From the NCBI GenBank assembly GCA_934394545.1, contig CAKRRG010000073.1, positions 1-14,100 of the forward strand: a stretch of 14,100 nucleotides of DNA. The letters run 5' to 3'. The notes beneath the pieces were generated by a model. The model was not told where the DNA came from. It made no database searches and saw nothing but the letters and a program-made list of their open reading frames with translations. This document shows, in pieces, positions 8,007-14,002 of this stretch. Each line of letters opens with the position of its first letter. The first letter of the stretch is position 1. Source of the stretch: an uncultured Blautia sp. Lineage in GTDB: Bacteria > Bacillota > Clostridia > Lachnospirales > Lachnospiraceae. Position numbers and translations under genes: made by a program.

Positions 8007-8399
8007 TTATAAGTACTGACTGAATTCAACCTTCTCTTTATTCGGTCCTTCAATAGTGAAAAACTTTACTCCGTTTTCCCAGAATGGTAAAAAATGAATA
8101 CTGTCCTGTGTGGTATTCAAACCAGCCTCGTTAATGTACTGATATATTTCTTCTATGTCCTTAACATCAAGCGCAACATGATCGATCGCACCTGCACGAA
8201 GGACTGCTGCGTGATTCTCATAGGTTTCCACAACCAGAGTTCCAAGCTTCAGGAATACCACCTTCTCATCCGCTTCTTTATTAACCGTTTCAAAAGCGGT
8301 TTCAAAGCCCAGTTTGTGGTAAAAATCCACCGTTTTATCAATATCGTTTGTTGGAATTCCAATATGCTGGACACCTGTTGAATAGTTTTTCAGATCCAT
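8007..8399 (-). CDS. VOC-superfamily metalloprotein (glyoxalase/epimerase-like)
   Basis: Small metal-binding protein of the vicinal oxygen chelate fold. Its reaction cannot be assigned. The 130 residues contain two beta-alpha-beta-beta-beta repeats: QHIGIPTNDIDKTVDFYHKLGF in the first and IDHVALDVKDIEEIYQYIN in the second. The four expected metal ligands are visible as His12, Glu58, His74 and Glu125, so the metal site appears complete. The repeat layout resembles lactoylglutathione lyase and methylmalonyl-CoA epimerase. The ATG at 8399 is chosen because AGGGGGAG lies 7-8 bases upstream; a longer frame from a TTG at 8459 has no ribosome site and would begin inside the likely 5' leader. A near-consensus promoter (8473-8502) and a terminator (7955-7989) frame it as its own unit, though read-through into the kinase gene is possible. 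A detoxification or sugar-metabolite role is only a guess. Confidence 0.88.
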   Translation of the reverse strand: MDLKNYSTGVQHIGIPTNDIDKTVDFYHKLGFETAFETVNKEADEKVVFLKLGTLVVETYENHAAVLRAGAIDHVALDVKDIEEIYQYINEAGLNTTQDSIHFLPFWENGVKFFTIEGPNKEKVEFSQYL

Positions 8400-8472
8400 T
8401 TTCAATCTCCCCCTTTGTAGCCTGAATGTTTTAATCTGTTTAGAAATTTGTTTTGCCAAATAGCTTTTTTAC

Positions 8473-8502
8473 AATATACGCACAAGTTTTCTTATTTGTC
8501 AA
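8473..8502 (-). promoter_or_regulatory. Sigma-A promoter of the VOC gene
   Basis: On the minus strand, consensus TTGACA (8497-8502) with an 18-base spacer and TATATT (8473-8478). It lies about 75 bases upstream of the VOC ATG, giving a leader of about 65 bases with no obvious strong structure. Confidence 0.78.
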
Positions 8503-8538
8503 GATTGTAAATCATCATTCCAACATACTGTTTGTTTT

Positions 8539-9075
8539 TCAAAAACCAAAATCCTCATAATCCTCTGGCAAAAATCTATGGTAAATAAAGTGAAATCCCT
8601 CATCCTTAAAGCAGTAATAATACGTATCGTCTGCCTTATCCAGAAAACGGATATAGAAATCAAATTCCCCATTGTCCATTTCCTGACACTCTGTTTTTTC
8701 CCAGTAGGATACAAACAGTTCAAGCAGCTTCTCTTTCGTGCAGTCGTGCTTCTGAACCAGTTCGATGAGAACTTTAATAAACTCATTCTCTTTCGTATTC
8801 TCATGTACATAAATGCTTCCCGGCTCCGGAATATAAAAGCAGAACCTGTCACCTTTATGAGATACCTCCACTTCTCCCAGCTTGGAAGTCAATTCTTCCG
8901 GCAGGTTCTGAAGACGGGCTTCCATTTCTTCTGCACTGTCCTGTGCCAGGAAGAAATGATTCAGGGAGGACAGGGGATAATATAAGTGAATCTTCTCTTC
9001 TTTAAATCCCAGCTTCGCCTGCTCCTCTTTTATTACATCTATTAAACTGTTTTCCAGCTTCTCAAATCCAGTCAT
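8539..9075 (-). CDS. DUF3877-like protein of unknown function
   Basis: A 178-residue soluble acidic protein with no membrane segment, signal peptide or recognisable catalytic motif. The N-terminal pattern (FEKLENSLIDVIKEEQ, then LYYPLSSLNHFF) matches my memory of the DUF3877 family found mainly in Lachnospiraceae; this family name is a recollection, not a search result. The C-terminal half is rich in aromatic and acidic residues (YYYCFKDEGFHFIYHRF, ending in DFGF). The ATG at 9075 is preferred because AGGAG lies 5 bases upstream; a GTG at 9093 extends the frame by six codons but sits on that ribosome site. It follows the GNAT gene by 195 bases, with a possible promoter at 9241-9269. No terminator is evident after its stop. 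Function unknown. Confidence 0.85.
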   Translation of the reverse strand: MTGFEKLENSLIDVIKEEQAKLGFKEEKIHLYYPLSSLNHFFLAQDSAEEMEARLQNLPEELTSKLGEVEVSHKGDRFCFYIPEPGSIYVHENTKENEFIKVLIELVQKHDCTKEKLLELFVSYWEKTECQEMDNGEFDFYIRFLDKADDTYYYCFKDEGFHFIYHRFLPEDYEDFGF

Positions 9076-9240
9076 AAGTTCTCCTACTTCCACTTAAAAA
9101 CAGCTTTATATCCCATTCTTTCAGCCGAATGCTTCCGCTGCTTTTTCAATCAGTTAACATTTTCCTTCTATTACAAGTATTTTCTTTGCTTTTTTATAAC
9201 AAAATTCACAATTATATAATACTCCGTTTTAGCATTTCAT

Positions 9241-9269
9241 ATTCTATCATACTTCCCGGTTCGCGGCAA
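9241..9269 (-). promoter_or_regulatory. Candidate promoter of the DUF3877-like gene
   Basis: On the minus strand, TTGCCG (9264-9269), a 17-base spacer and TAGAAT (9241-9246), directly after the GNAT stop codon. The leader to the ATG at 9075 would be about 160 bases. It is AT-rich and contains another TATAAT-like stretch near 9216-9223 without a good -35, so the exact start is uncertain. No terminator separates this from the GNAT gene. Confidence 0.42.
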
Positions 9270-9270
9270 C

Positions 9271-10065
9271 TTACTTTTTCACTTTATAAACCACATACTC
9301 ATGACTGAAATGATATCCCAGCTTCTCTGCCAGTCCTACTGACATTTTGTTAGCTGCATCCCAGTTTGGATAAAGCCCGCGTTTGTCACACTCCAGAAGC
9401 AGCCGCGCTGCTCCGATATATGCAAGACCTTTTCTCCGGTAGTCCTCACGGGTTACTACCTCAATTTCAATTCCACCATGACATCCAAGATTCTCTTCAC
9501 TCCTTCTGCCATAACCAGAATAAGAGGAAATTCCAGCAACTACTTCCCCGCCCGTTAAAATACAAACACCAAGTCCATACTCTTTATACTGACTATAGCT
9601 TTCATAGTTTGCTGTCAAATCCTTACTCCACTGTGTGTCTCTGCAAATTTCAAAAAGTGCCTGGTCGATCAGTCTCATCTCATACTCTTTTGGCAGTTTC
9701 TCTGTCACCTTCAAAAGCTTCTCCAGATCAAAGACCTCAGGTTCCTTTTTGATTGCATAACGGATCGCTTTCTCTGCATTCTCCCCGTAACACTCCACGA
9801 TCATCTGTGCCCAGTCAGCATTTTGAGGCACCAGAATCACTTCCTCTGATGCACTGTTTGCCAAAGCTCCGGAAATAACTTCTGAGTCTGGTTTTCCACT
9901 TAGGAAGCAGAAATCCCCAAGGATAACTGCGCCACTCTCCGGTTTTTCCAGAGAATCCACATATATTTTTCCCATCACTCCCTGCAATGCGGACCAGACC
10001 ACACTATCCTGCCAGCCTGCGAAAAGAGCACTGGCTCTGCCCGTTTCTTTTAATTCATAAATCAT
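9271..10065 (-). CDS. GNAT-family N-acetyltransferase (ZmaR-like group)
   Basis: Predicted to transfer an acetyl group from acetyl-CoA to an unknown amine. The 264 residues show a divergent N-terminal half (about 1-130) and a C-terminal GNAT fold. The acetyl-CoA motif A is clear: IEIEVVTREDYRRKGLA, with the pyrophosphate-loop RRKGLA. It is followed by the PNWDAANKMSVGLAEKLGY segment typical of the GNAT_acetyltran group, which includes the zwittermicin A self-resistance protein ZmaR. That relationship does not show this protein confers resistance; most members have unknown substrates. The ATG at 10065 is chosen because AAGGGGG lies 6 bases before it, whereas the ATG two codons earlier (10071) directly abuts that site. 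It follows the membrane protein gene by 85 bases containing two small hairpins. Confidence 0.88.
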   Translation of the reverse strand: MIYELKETGRASALFAGWQDSVVWSALQGVMGKIYVDSLEKPESGAVILGDFCFLSGKPDSEVISGALANSASEEVILVPQNADWAQMIVECYGENAEKAIRYAIKKEPEVFDLEKLLKVTEKLPKEYEMRLIDQALFEICRDTQWSKDLTANYESYSQYKEYGLGVCILTGGEVVAGISSYSGYGRRSEENLGCHGGIEIEVVTREDYRRKGLAYIGAARLLLECDKRGLYPNWDAANKMSVGLAEKLGYHFSHEYVVYKVKK

Positions 10066-10088
10066 ATTCATCCCCCTTACGTAAATCA

Positions 10089-10147
10089 GGCGAGAGACCT
10101 TTGCCCCTCGCCATCTATGAAAGCCAGCTGTTCCGCATCTGCGAAAC
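10089..10147 (-). other. Two small hairpins after the membrane-protein gene
   Basis: The first has a 7-bp stem (10141-10147 with 10130-10136, one G-U pair in the minus transcript) with a 4-base loop, 3 bases after the stop codon. The second has a 6-bp GC-rich stem (10107-10112 with 10089-10094) and a 12-base loop. Neither is followed by a U-tract on the minus strand, so they are not classical terminators. They may protect the 3' end or partly separate the sigma operon from the GNAT gene. Confidence 0.45.
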
Positions 10148-10150
10148 GCT

Positions 10151-10729
10151 TTATGGTTCTATATATTTATCATTTGAAAAGGTGTACCCATTCTTATATT
10201 TCACCGTTAAATAGAATGTTTCTTTTCCATCTGTAACCTTTACAAAACAAATATTATTATCATCAAATTTGTCGGTAATGTCAATACTCTGATTATGAAA
10301 ATAAACCCATACACTTCCATCCTCTTTATATTCTACATCCGGGGAATTGATTTCCTCCATAAGCTCTTCCGCTGTAAGGGCGCGCTGGGTTCCATCAGCA
10401 TCAATAGCTACTCCACCGCCGCCGGTCTGATGAAGTGTGCCATCCTCATTATAGTATTCCATGGTATAAGTACCGTCATTGGAAACATCTAAGGTCGCCT
10501 GTGTCTGATCGCCATGGAGCCATATCTGCACAGTACGCTGGATGCCTCCGACATTCGCCGCATATGCAGTACCGGTTCCTCCAAGGATAATACAGCCTGC
10601 AAGCACTGCAGCTGCAGTTTTCATTTTTGTTCTTTTCTGTAATTTCGCCATTTTTTCAACCTCCTGTAATGAGCCTTTTGAAGTCTGCAATACGGAAAAA
10701 GCTTTTTTATATTTTTCACCATTCGTCAT
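10151..10729 (-). CDS. Single-pass membrane protein, putative anti-sigma partner
   Basis: Probably controls the sigma factor encoded just upstream, an inference from position. The 192 residues divide into a short basic cytoplasmic segment (1-36), one hydrophobic stretch (about 37-58, ending AYAAN, which could also be read as a signal peptide) and an extracytoplasmic domain (about 60-192) of beta-rich, acidic character with a repeated DGT-type pattern (DGTYTMEYYNEDGTL, DADGTQRAL, KEDGSVWVYF). No zinc anti-sigma motif (HxxxCxxC) and no known enzyme motif is seen. Its ATG lies inside the end of the sigma gene, a 14-base overlap that points to translational coupling, with AAGGAGG upstream in the sigma coding sequence. 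It could instead be an unrelated envelope protein regulated by the sigma factor. Confidence 0.82.
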   Translation of the reverse strand: MTNGEKYKKAFSVLQTSKGSLQEVEKMAKLQKRTKMKTAAAVLAGCIILGGTGTAYAANVGGIQRTVQIWLHGDQTQATLDVSNDGTYTMEYYNEDGTLHQTGGGGVAIDADGTQRALTAEELMEEINSPDVEYKEDGSVWVYFHNQSIDITDKFDDNNICFVKVTDGKETFYLTVKYKNGYTFSNDKYIEP

Positions 10730-11201
10730 TTTCCCATTCCTCCTTTAAAGAGTCCTTAAGCAGGGCTCTTCCCCTGGAAAGCCGAACCTTTACATTGCTT
10801 TCTGAAAGCTTCAGGATTTCGGCGATTTCCCTGACGGAATAATCTTCGTAATAAAACAAGTGGATCACAATGCGGTACTTGTCCGGAAGATTCATTACTT
10901 CCTCAAACAAATCTCTTGACTGAGAATCGGGAAAAGAAAGGGTTTCCATATAATCCTCCAGAGAGCATTTATTTTTCTTCCAGAAAGTCCGGTTTATATT
11001 TTTCGCCTTATTGATAACCACACGAAGGAGCCATGCCCGGATGTGCTGCTCATTTTCAAATTCTTTTCTGCTGGTATAATACTGAACAAACGTCTCCTGA
11101 ACAGCATCCTCCGCATCCATCTGATTCTGACAGATATTAAACGCTGCGGTGAAAAGATTGTTCTGGTAGAGCTGGATCAGCTGTTGAACTGGTTGTCTCA
11201 T
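10716..11201 (-). CDS. ECF-type RNA polymerase sigma factor
   Basis: Directs RNA polymerase to alternative promoters, usually in response to envelope or environmental stress. The 161 residues are typical for the group. Region 2 spans about 8-72, with the core-binding/-10 recognition segment MDAEDAVQETFVQYY and HIRAWLLRVVINKAKN. Region 4 spans about 98-155, with LPDKYRIVIHLFYYEDYSVREIAEILKLSESNVKVRLSRGRALLK as its helix-turn-helix for -35 recognition. Regions 1 and 3 are absent, as expected. The ATG at 11201 has GAGGAG 5 bases upstream. The gene overlaps the downstream membrane-protein gene, giving a sigma/partner operon. A promoter candidate with an AAC-containing -35 (11275-11305) suggests possible self-activation. 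Confidence 0.94.
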   Translation of the reverse strand: MRQPVQQLIQLYQNNLFTAAFNICQNQMDAEDAVQETFVQYYTSRKEFENEQHIRAWLLRVVINKAKNINRTFWKKNKCSLEDYMETLSFPDSQSRDLFEEVMNLPDKYRIVIHLFYYEDYSVREIAEILKLSESNVKVRLSRGRALLKDSLKEEWENDEW

Positions 11202-11274
11202 GAGAACTCCTCTGGCTGCTGATCAGTACGAAAAGCAGCGGTCTGTTATTTTCTTGTGTCGGGTACCTTCACTA

Positions 11275-11305
11275 ATTATACAAATAAAGAGGGAGAAAAG
11301 TTACA
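11275..11305 (-). promoter_or_regulatory. Candidate promoter of the sigma-factor operon
   Basis: On the minus strand, TGTAAC (11300-11305) is followed by TATAAT (11275-11280) with a 19-base spacer. The spacer is long for sigma-A. A TGTAAC -35 with an AAC core and GTATAA 18 bases later resembles some ECF-dependent promoters, so self-activation is possible. The TATAAT hexamer on its own would also suit sigma-A. The leader to the ATG at 11201 is about 65 bases. Confidence 0.4.
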
Positions 11306-11317
11306 AAAAATTTTAAC

Positions 11318-11346
11318 TTTTCACATCCAATGAATTATGCTAAAAT
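11318..11346 (+). promoter_or_regulatory. Extended -10 promoter of the nitroreductase gene
   Basis: TTTTCA (11318-11323), a 17-base spacer ending in TATGC, and TAAAAT (11341-11346). The TG one base before the -10 box makes it an extended -10 promoter, compensating for a weak -35. It gives a short leader of about 25 bases to the ATG at 11379 and lies back-to-back with the sigma-operon promoter. Confidence 0.6.
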
Positions 11347-11378
11347 ACAGCCAAAACATACTTTAAGGGGGCTTTTTC

Positions 11379-11918
11379 ATGGAATTTCAGACACTTATTG
11401 AGAATAGAAGATCTGTGCGTAAGTACAGTTCCCATACAAATGTTACCAAAGAGCAGATCCAGCAGCTTGTACAGACCGCTTTGGAAGCGCCATCATGGAA
11501 GAATACAGAAACAGGTCGTTATTACTGTGTTTTATCAGAGGACATGAGTCAGAAGCTTCGTAAGGAATGCCTGTGTTACGCGAATAACGATGTAAAAACT
11601 GAGCATGCAGCTTTAATCGTCACCACCTTCGTACATAACCGCGCCGGTTTCCAGACAGACGGCACTCCAGATAATGAGATTGGAAATGGCTGGGGCTGTT
11701 ACGACCTTGGCCTTCAGAACGAAAACCTGATTCTGAAAGCCACAGAGCTTGGTCTTTCCACTCTGATCATGGGACTTCGGGATGGAGACAAAATTCGTGA
11801 AATGCTCTCTGTTCCGGAAAGTGAAACCATTGTTTCCGTTATTGCTGTAGGAAAAGCCGACGAGGAGCCAGGCCGACCGAGACGCAGAGAGCTGGAGGAT
11901 GTTCTGAAGTTCTTTTAA
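11379..11918 (+). CDS. Nitroreductase-family FMN oxidoreductase
   Basis: Predicted flavin enzyme that reduces nitro compounds, quinones or another acceptor with NAD(P)H; the natural substrate is unknown. The 179 residues match the small nitroreductase class. The N-terminal FMN-phosphate motif is ENRRSVRKY (8-16), followed by LVQTALEAPSWKNTE. The middle segment GCYDLGLQNENLILKATELGLSTLIMGLRDGDKIREMLSVP is the family's conserved helix and flavin-contacting loop, and IVSVIAVGKADEEP closes the fold. The last residues (PRRRELEDVLKFF) are also typical. The ATG has AGGGGG 7 bases upstream. It is transcribed divergently from the sigma operon. No terminator hairpin is evident after its stop, but a strong new promoter follows for the next gene. 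Confidence 0.94.
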   Translation: MEFQTLIENRRSVRKYSSHTNVTKEQIQQLVQTALEAPSWKNTETGRYYCVLSEDMSQKLRKECLCYANNDVKTEHAALIVTTFVHNRAGFQTDGTPDNEIGNGWGCYDLGLQNENLILKATELGLSTLIMGLRDGDKIREMLSVPESETIVSVIAVGKADEEPGRPRRRELEDVLKFF

Positions 11919-11952
11919 AACGTGTAAACAAAGCCTGATACCTCAAAATAAC

Positions 11953-11982
11953 TTGACATTTAAACTGCTATAAGAATATTAT
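11953..11982 (+). promoter_or_regulatory. Sigma-A promoter of the DUF362-ferredoxin gene
   Basis: Consensus TTGACA (11953-11958), an 18-base spacer and TATTAT (11977-11982), placing the transcript start about 28 bases before the ATG at 12018. The boxes are close to consensus, suggesting strong, possibly constitutive expression. Confidence 0.75.
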
Positions 11983-12017
11983 GATATCAGAACTAAAAAT
12001 CAGAAATGAGGGATTTT

Positions 12018-13139
12018 ATGGAAAAATCAACTGTATATTTCACCGACTTCCGCTGCAAGGTCGGCACAAGCCAGCTGGACAAGCTGAAAAAGCTGTGTAT
12101 TGCAGCCGGAATCAAAGACATTGATATGGATGGTAAATTCGTTGCCATCAAAATGCATTTCGGAGAGCTTGGAAATCTTGCTTTCCTGCGCCCCAATTAT
12201 GCAAAAGTAGTAGCCGATCTTTGTAAGGAGCTTGGCGGAATGCCGTTTCTTACTGACTGTAACACCCTTTATCCGGGAAGCCGTAAGAATGCTCTGGAGC
12301 ACATGGATTGTGCGAATCTGAATGGTTTTAACACCATCACTACAGGCTGCCAGATCATTATCGGTGACGGACTTCGCGGTACCGATGATGTGGAAGTTCC
12401 TGTAGAGAATGCAGAATACTGTCCTACTGCCAGAATCGGCCGTGCTGTAATGGACGCTGACGTATTCATCAGCCTTACTCATTTCAAGGGACATGAAGCC
12501 ACCGGTTTCGGCGGCGCAATCAAGAATATTGGTATGGGCTGCGGAAGCCGTGCCGGAAAAATGGCTCAGCACAATAGCGGGAAACCAGTTATCGAAACAG
12601 ACCTTTGCCGTGGCTGTAAACGCTGCGCAAAAGAATGCGGAAGTGACGCCATTACATATCCTGAGAAAAAAGCGGTCATTGATTATGATAAATGCAAAGG
12701 CTGTGGTCGTTGTATCGGTGCCTGCAGCTTTGATGCCATTCATAACCCGCACAGCAATTCCAATGAGCTTCTCTGCCGTAAGATGACAGAGTATGCACAG
12801 GCAGTCTGTCATGGACGCCCATGCTTCCATATTGCTCTGGTTCAGGACATCAGCCCGAACTGTGACTGCCACGGCGAAAATGATGCTCCTATCCTTCCGG
12901 ATATCGGAATGTTCGCAAGCTTCGACCCCATTGCTCTTGATCAGGCCTGCGTAGATGCATGTCTTGCTGCAGAGCCAATCCGCAACAGCCAGCTTGGCGA
13001 CAACCTTGCGAAACCGGAATGGCATTGCCACCACAACCACTTTATGGATTCCAATCCAAATGTAGAGTGGGAAGCAACTCTGGATCATGGTGAAAAAATT
13101 GGACTTGGAACAAGAAGCTATGAACTGAAAAGAATTTAA
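12018..13139 (+). CDS. DUF362 domain protein with two [4Fe-4S] ferredoxin clusters
   Basis: Iron-sulfur protein of unknown reaction, probably cytoplasmic and redox-active. The 373 residues start with a DUF362 region (about 1-190) that includes the conserved stretch HFKGHEATGFGGAIKNIGMG (155-174) and GSRAGKMAQH. A bacterial-type 2[4Fe-4S] ferredoxin module follows, with cysteines 197, 200, 203 and 207 (CRGCKRCAKEC) and 226, 229, 232 and 236 (CKGCGRCIGAC). The DUF362 fold resumes with NCDCHGENDAPILPDIGMFA and SFDPIALDQACVD. Other cysteines (282, 284) and a His-rich stretch (WHCHHNH, 335-341) could bind metal but are not proven ligands. The second ATG, at 12018, is chosen because GAGGG lies 5 bases upstream; the ATG at 12006 overlaps that site and lacks its own. 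Single-gene unit behind a strong promoter. Confidence 0.92.
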   Translation: MEKSTVYFTDFRCKVGTSQLDKLKKLCIAAGIKDIDMDGKFVAIKMHFGELGNLAFLRPNYAKVVADLCKELGGMPFLTDCNTLYPGSRKNALEHMDCANLNGFNTITTGCQIIIGDGLRGTDDVEVPVENAEYCPTARIGRAVMDADVFISLTHFKGHEATGFGGAIKNIGMGCGSRAGKMAQHNSGKPVIETDLCRGCKRCAKECGSDAITYPEKKAVIDYDKCKGCGRCIGACSFDAIHNPHSNSNELLCRKMTEYAQAVCHGRPCFHIALVQDISPNCDCHGENDAPILPDIGMFASFDPIALDQACVDACLAAEPIRNSQLGDNLAKPEWHCHHNHFMDSNPNVEWEATLDHGEKIGLGTRSYELKRI

Positions 13140-13144
13140 CCGAA

Positions 13145-13186
13145 TCAAGCAAGTAGCGAAGCGGACCTGGAATATCCGCTTGACTT
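13145..13186 (+). other. Hairpin with competing pairings before the PIG-L gene
   Basis: A perfect 7-bp stem (13159-13165 with 13175-13181) has a 9-base loop, with outer AAGT/ACTT pairing (13151-13154 with 13183-13186). A mutually exclusive stem TCAAGC/GCTTGA (13145-13150 with 13178-13183) shares the right arm. There is no U-tract, so it is not a standard terminator for the DUF362 gene. It lies 18 bases before the PIG-L ATG. Confidence 0.5.
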
Positions 13187-13203
13187 AAGAAACGGCTGTC
13201 GAT

Positions 13204-13965
13204 ATGAAAAATAATTTTTCTCCCAGTTCCAACTCTGCCGGTCTTTTTTCCCGGTCAGTGCGACACTGGAAATGGCTGCTGGCGGCAATTGTGATACTGT
13301 GCACAATTGTCTTTGCCAGCCATAAGCTTTATCTTTTTTATCCCTATCTGAATCTGCCTCATGTAACTTCTGCCGATCTGGATGCCCTTGATCTGAATAG
13401 TTACGACAAGGTGATGTTTGTGGCGCACCCAGACGATGATCTGCTCTGGGGTGGACGGCACTTGATTGAAGACGATTATCTGGTAGTGTGTATGACCCGT
13501 GGAAATGATCCAGTTCGAAGCGCAGAATTTAAATCTGTAATGGAAGCCACCGGGGACAAATATCTGATTCTTTCCTACCCGGACAAAATCGGAAAAAATC
13601 GCAGCAGCTGGAGCTACTGGAAAAAAGATATGGAAGCAGATATTGCCACAGTCCTGAACTACAAAGACTGGAAACAGGTTGCCACTCACAACGCAGACGG
13701 CGAGTACGGCCATCACCACCACCAGATGACTCACCAGCTTGTAGCAGAAGCCTATAAAGAAACAGGCTGCGGTGCAGATTTCTATTCCTTCGGGAAATAT
13801 TATGTAAATGACAAGGTTCCCTACGACCTTGAAGAAATGCCCAAAGATCTTTATATACAGAAGCGTAAGCTGGCAAAGCTCTATGTCAGTCAACGGACTA
13901 CCGTAAGGAAAATGTATCATATGCTGCCCTATGAATACTGGCAGAAAACTACAATTCAGAAATAA
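13204..13965 (+). CDS. Membrane-anchored PIG-L (LmbE-like) deacetylase
   Basis: Predicted zinc-dependent N-deacetylase acting on an N-acetylated sugar or similar amide. The 253 residues begin with a short basic cytoplasmic tail (1-23, with Arg17, Arg20 and Lys23) and one membrane helix (about 24-46). By the positive-inside rule this places the catalytic domain outside the membrane. The PIG-L hallmark AHPDDD (His75, Asp77, Asp78) is followed by LLWGG. The third zinc-ligand region is GEYGHHHHQMTH (166-177), with His170 and His173 matching the family HxxH motif. No convincing ribosome site precedes the ATG at 13204, so either the start differs or initiation is weak; no better in-frame ATG lies nearby. 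It follows the DUF362 gene by 64 bases and may be co-transcribed with it. Substrate is unknown: a cell-wall or exopolysaccharide sugar is plausible given the predicted topology. Confidence 0.88.
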   Translation: MKNNFSPSSNSAGLFSRSVRHWKWLLAAIVILCTIVFASHKLYLFYPYLNLPHVTSADLDALDLNSYDKVMFVAHPDDDLLWGGRHLIEDDYLVVCMTRGNDPVRSAEFKSVMEATGDKYLILSYPDKIGKNRSSWSYWKKDMEADIATVLNYKDWKQVATHNADGEYGHHHHQMTHQLVAEAYKETGCGADFYSFGKYYVNDKVPYDLEEMPKDLYIQKRKLAKLYVSQRTTVRKMYHMLPYEYWQKTTIQK

Positions 13966-14002
13966 GGGATAGCATCAGAGTCTGTTTGAAACACGCTCTA
14001 AC

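Noticed and set aside
8400..8459. Longer VOC protein starting at a TTG (8459)
   Set aside because: The added residues precede a strong ribosome site for the ATG at 8399, and this stretch fits an untranslated leader downstream of the promoter at 8473-8502.
9271..10065. Antibiotic-resistance acetyltransferase
   Set aside because: Similarity to the ZmaR group is only at family level; nothing in the sequence or neighbours indicates an antibiotic substrate.
12027..13148. Long open frame (373 codons) on the minus strand opposite the DUF362-ferredoxin gene
   Set aside because: The plus-strand protein has clear DUF362 and ferredoxin motifs, its own promoter and a ribosome site. The minus frame has no recognisable domain and no ribosome site and is a shadow of codon usage.
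13255..13920. Open frame of 221 codons on the minus strand opposite the PIG-L gene
   Set aside because: Covers the AHPDDD and HxxH coding region of an obviously real plus-strand gene; the minus translation resembles no family.
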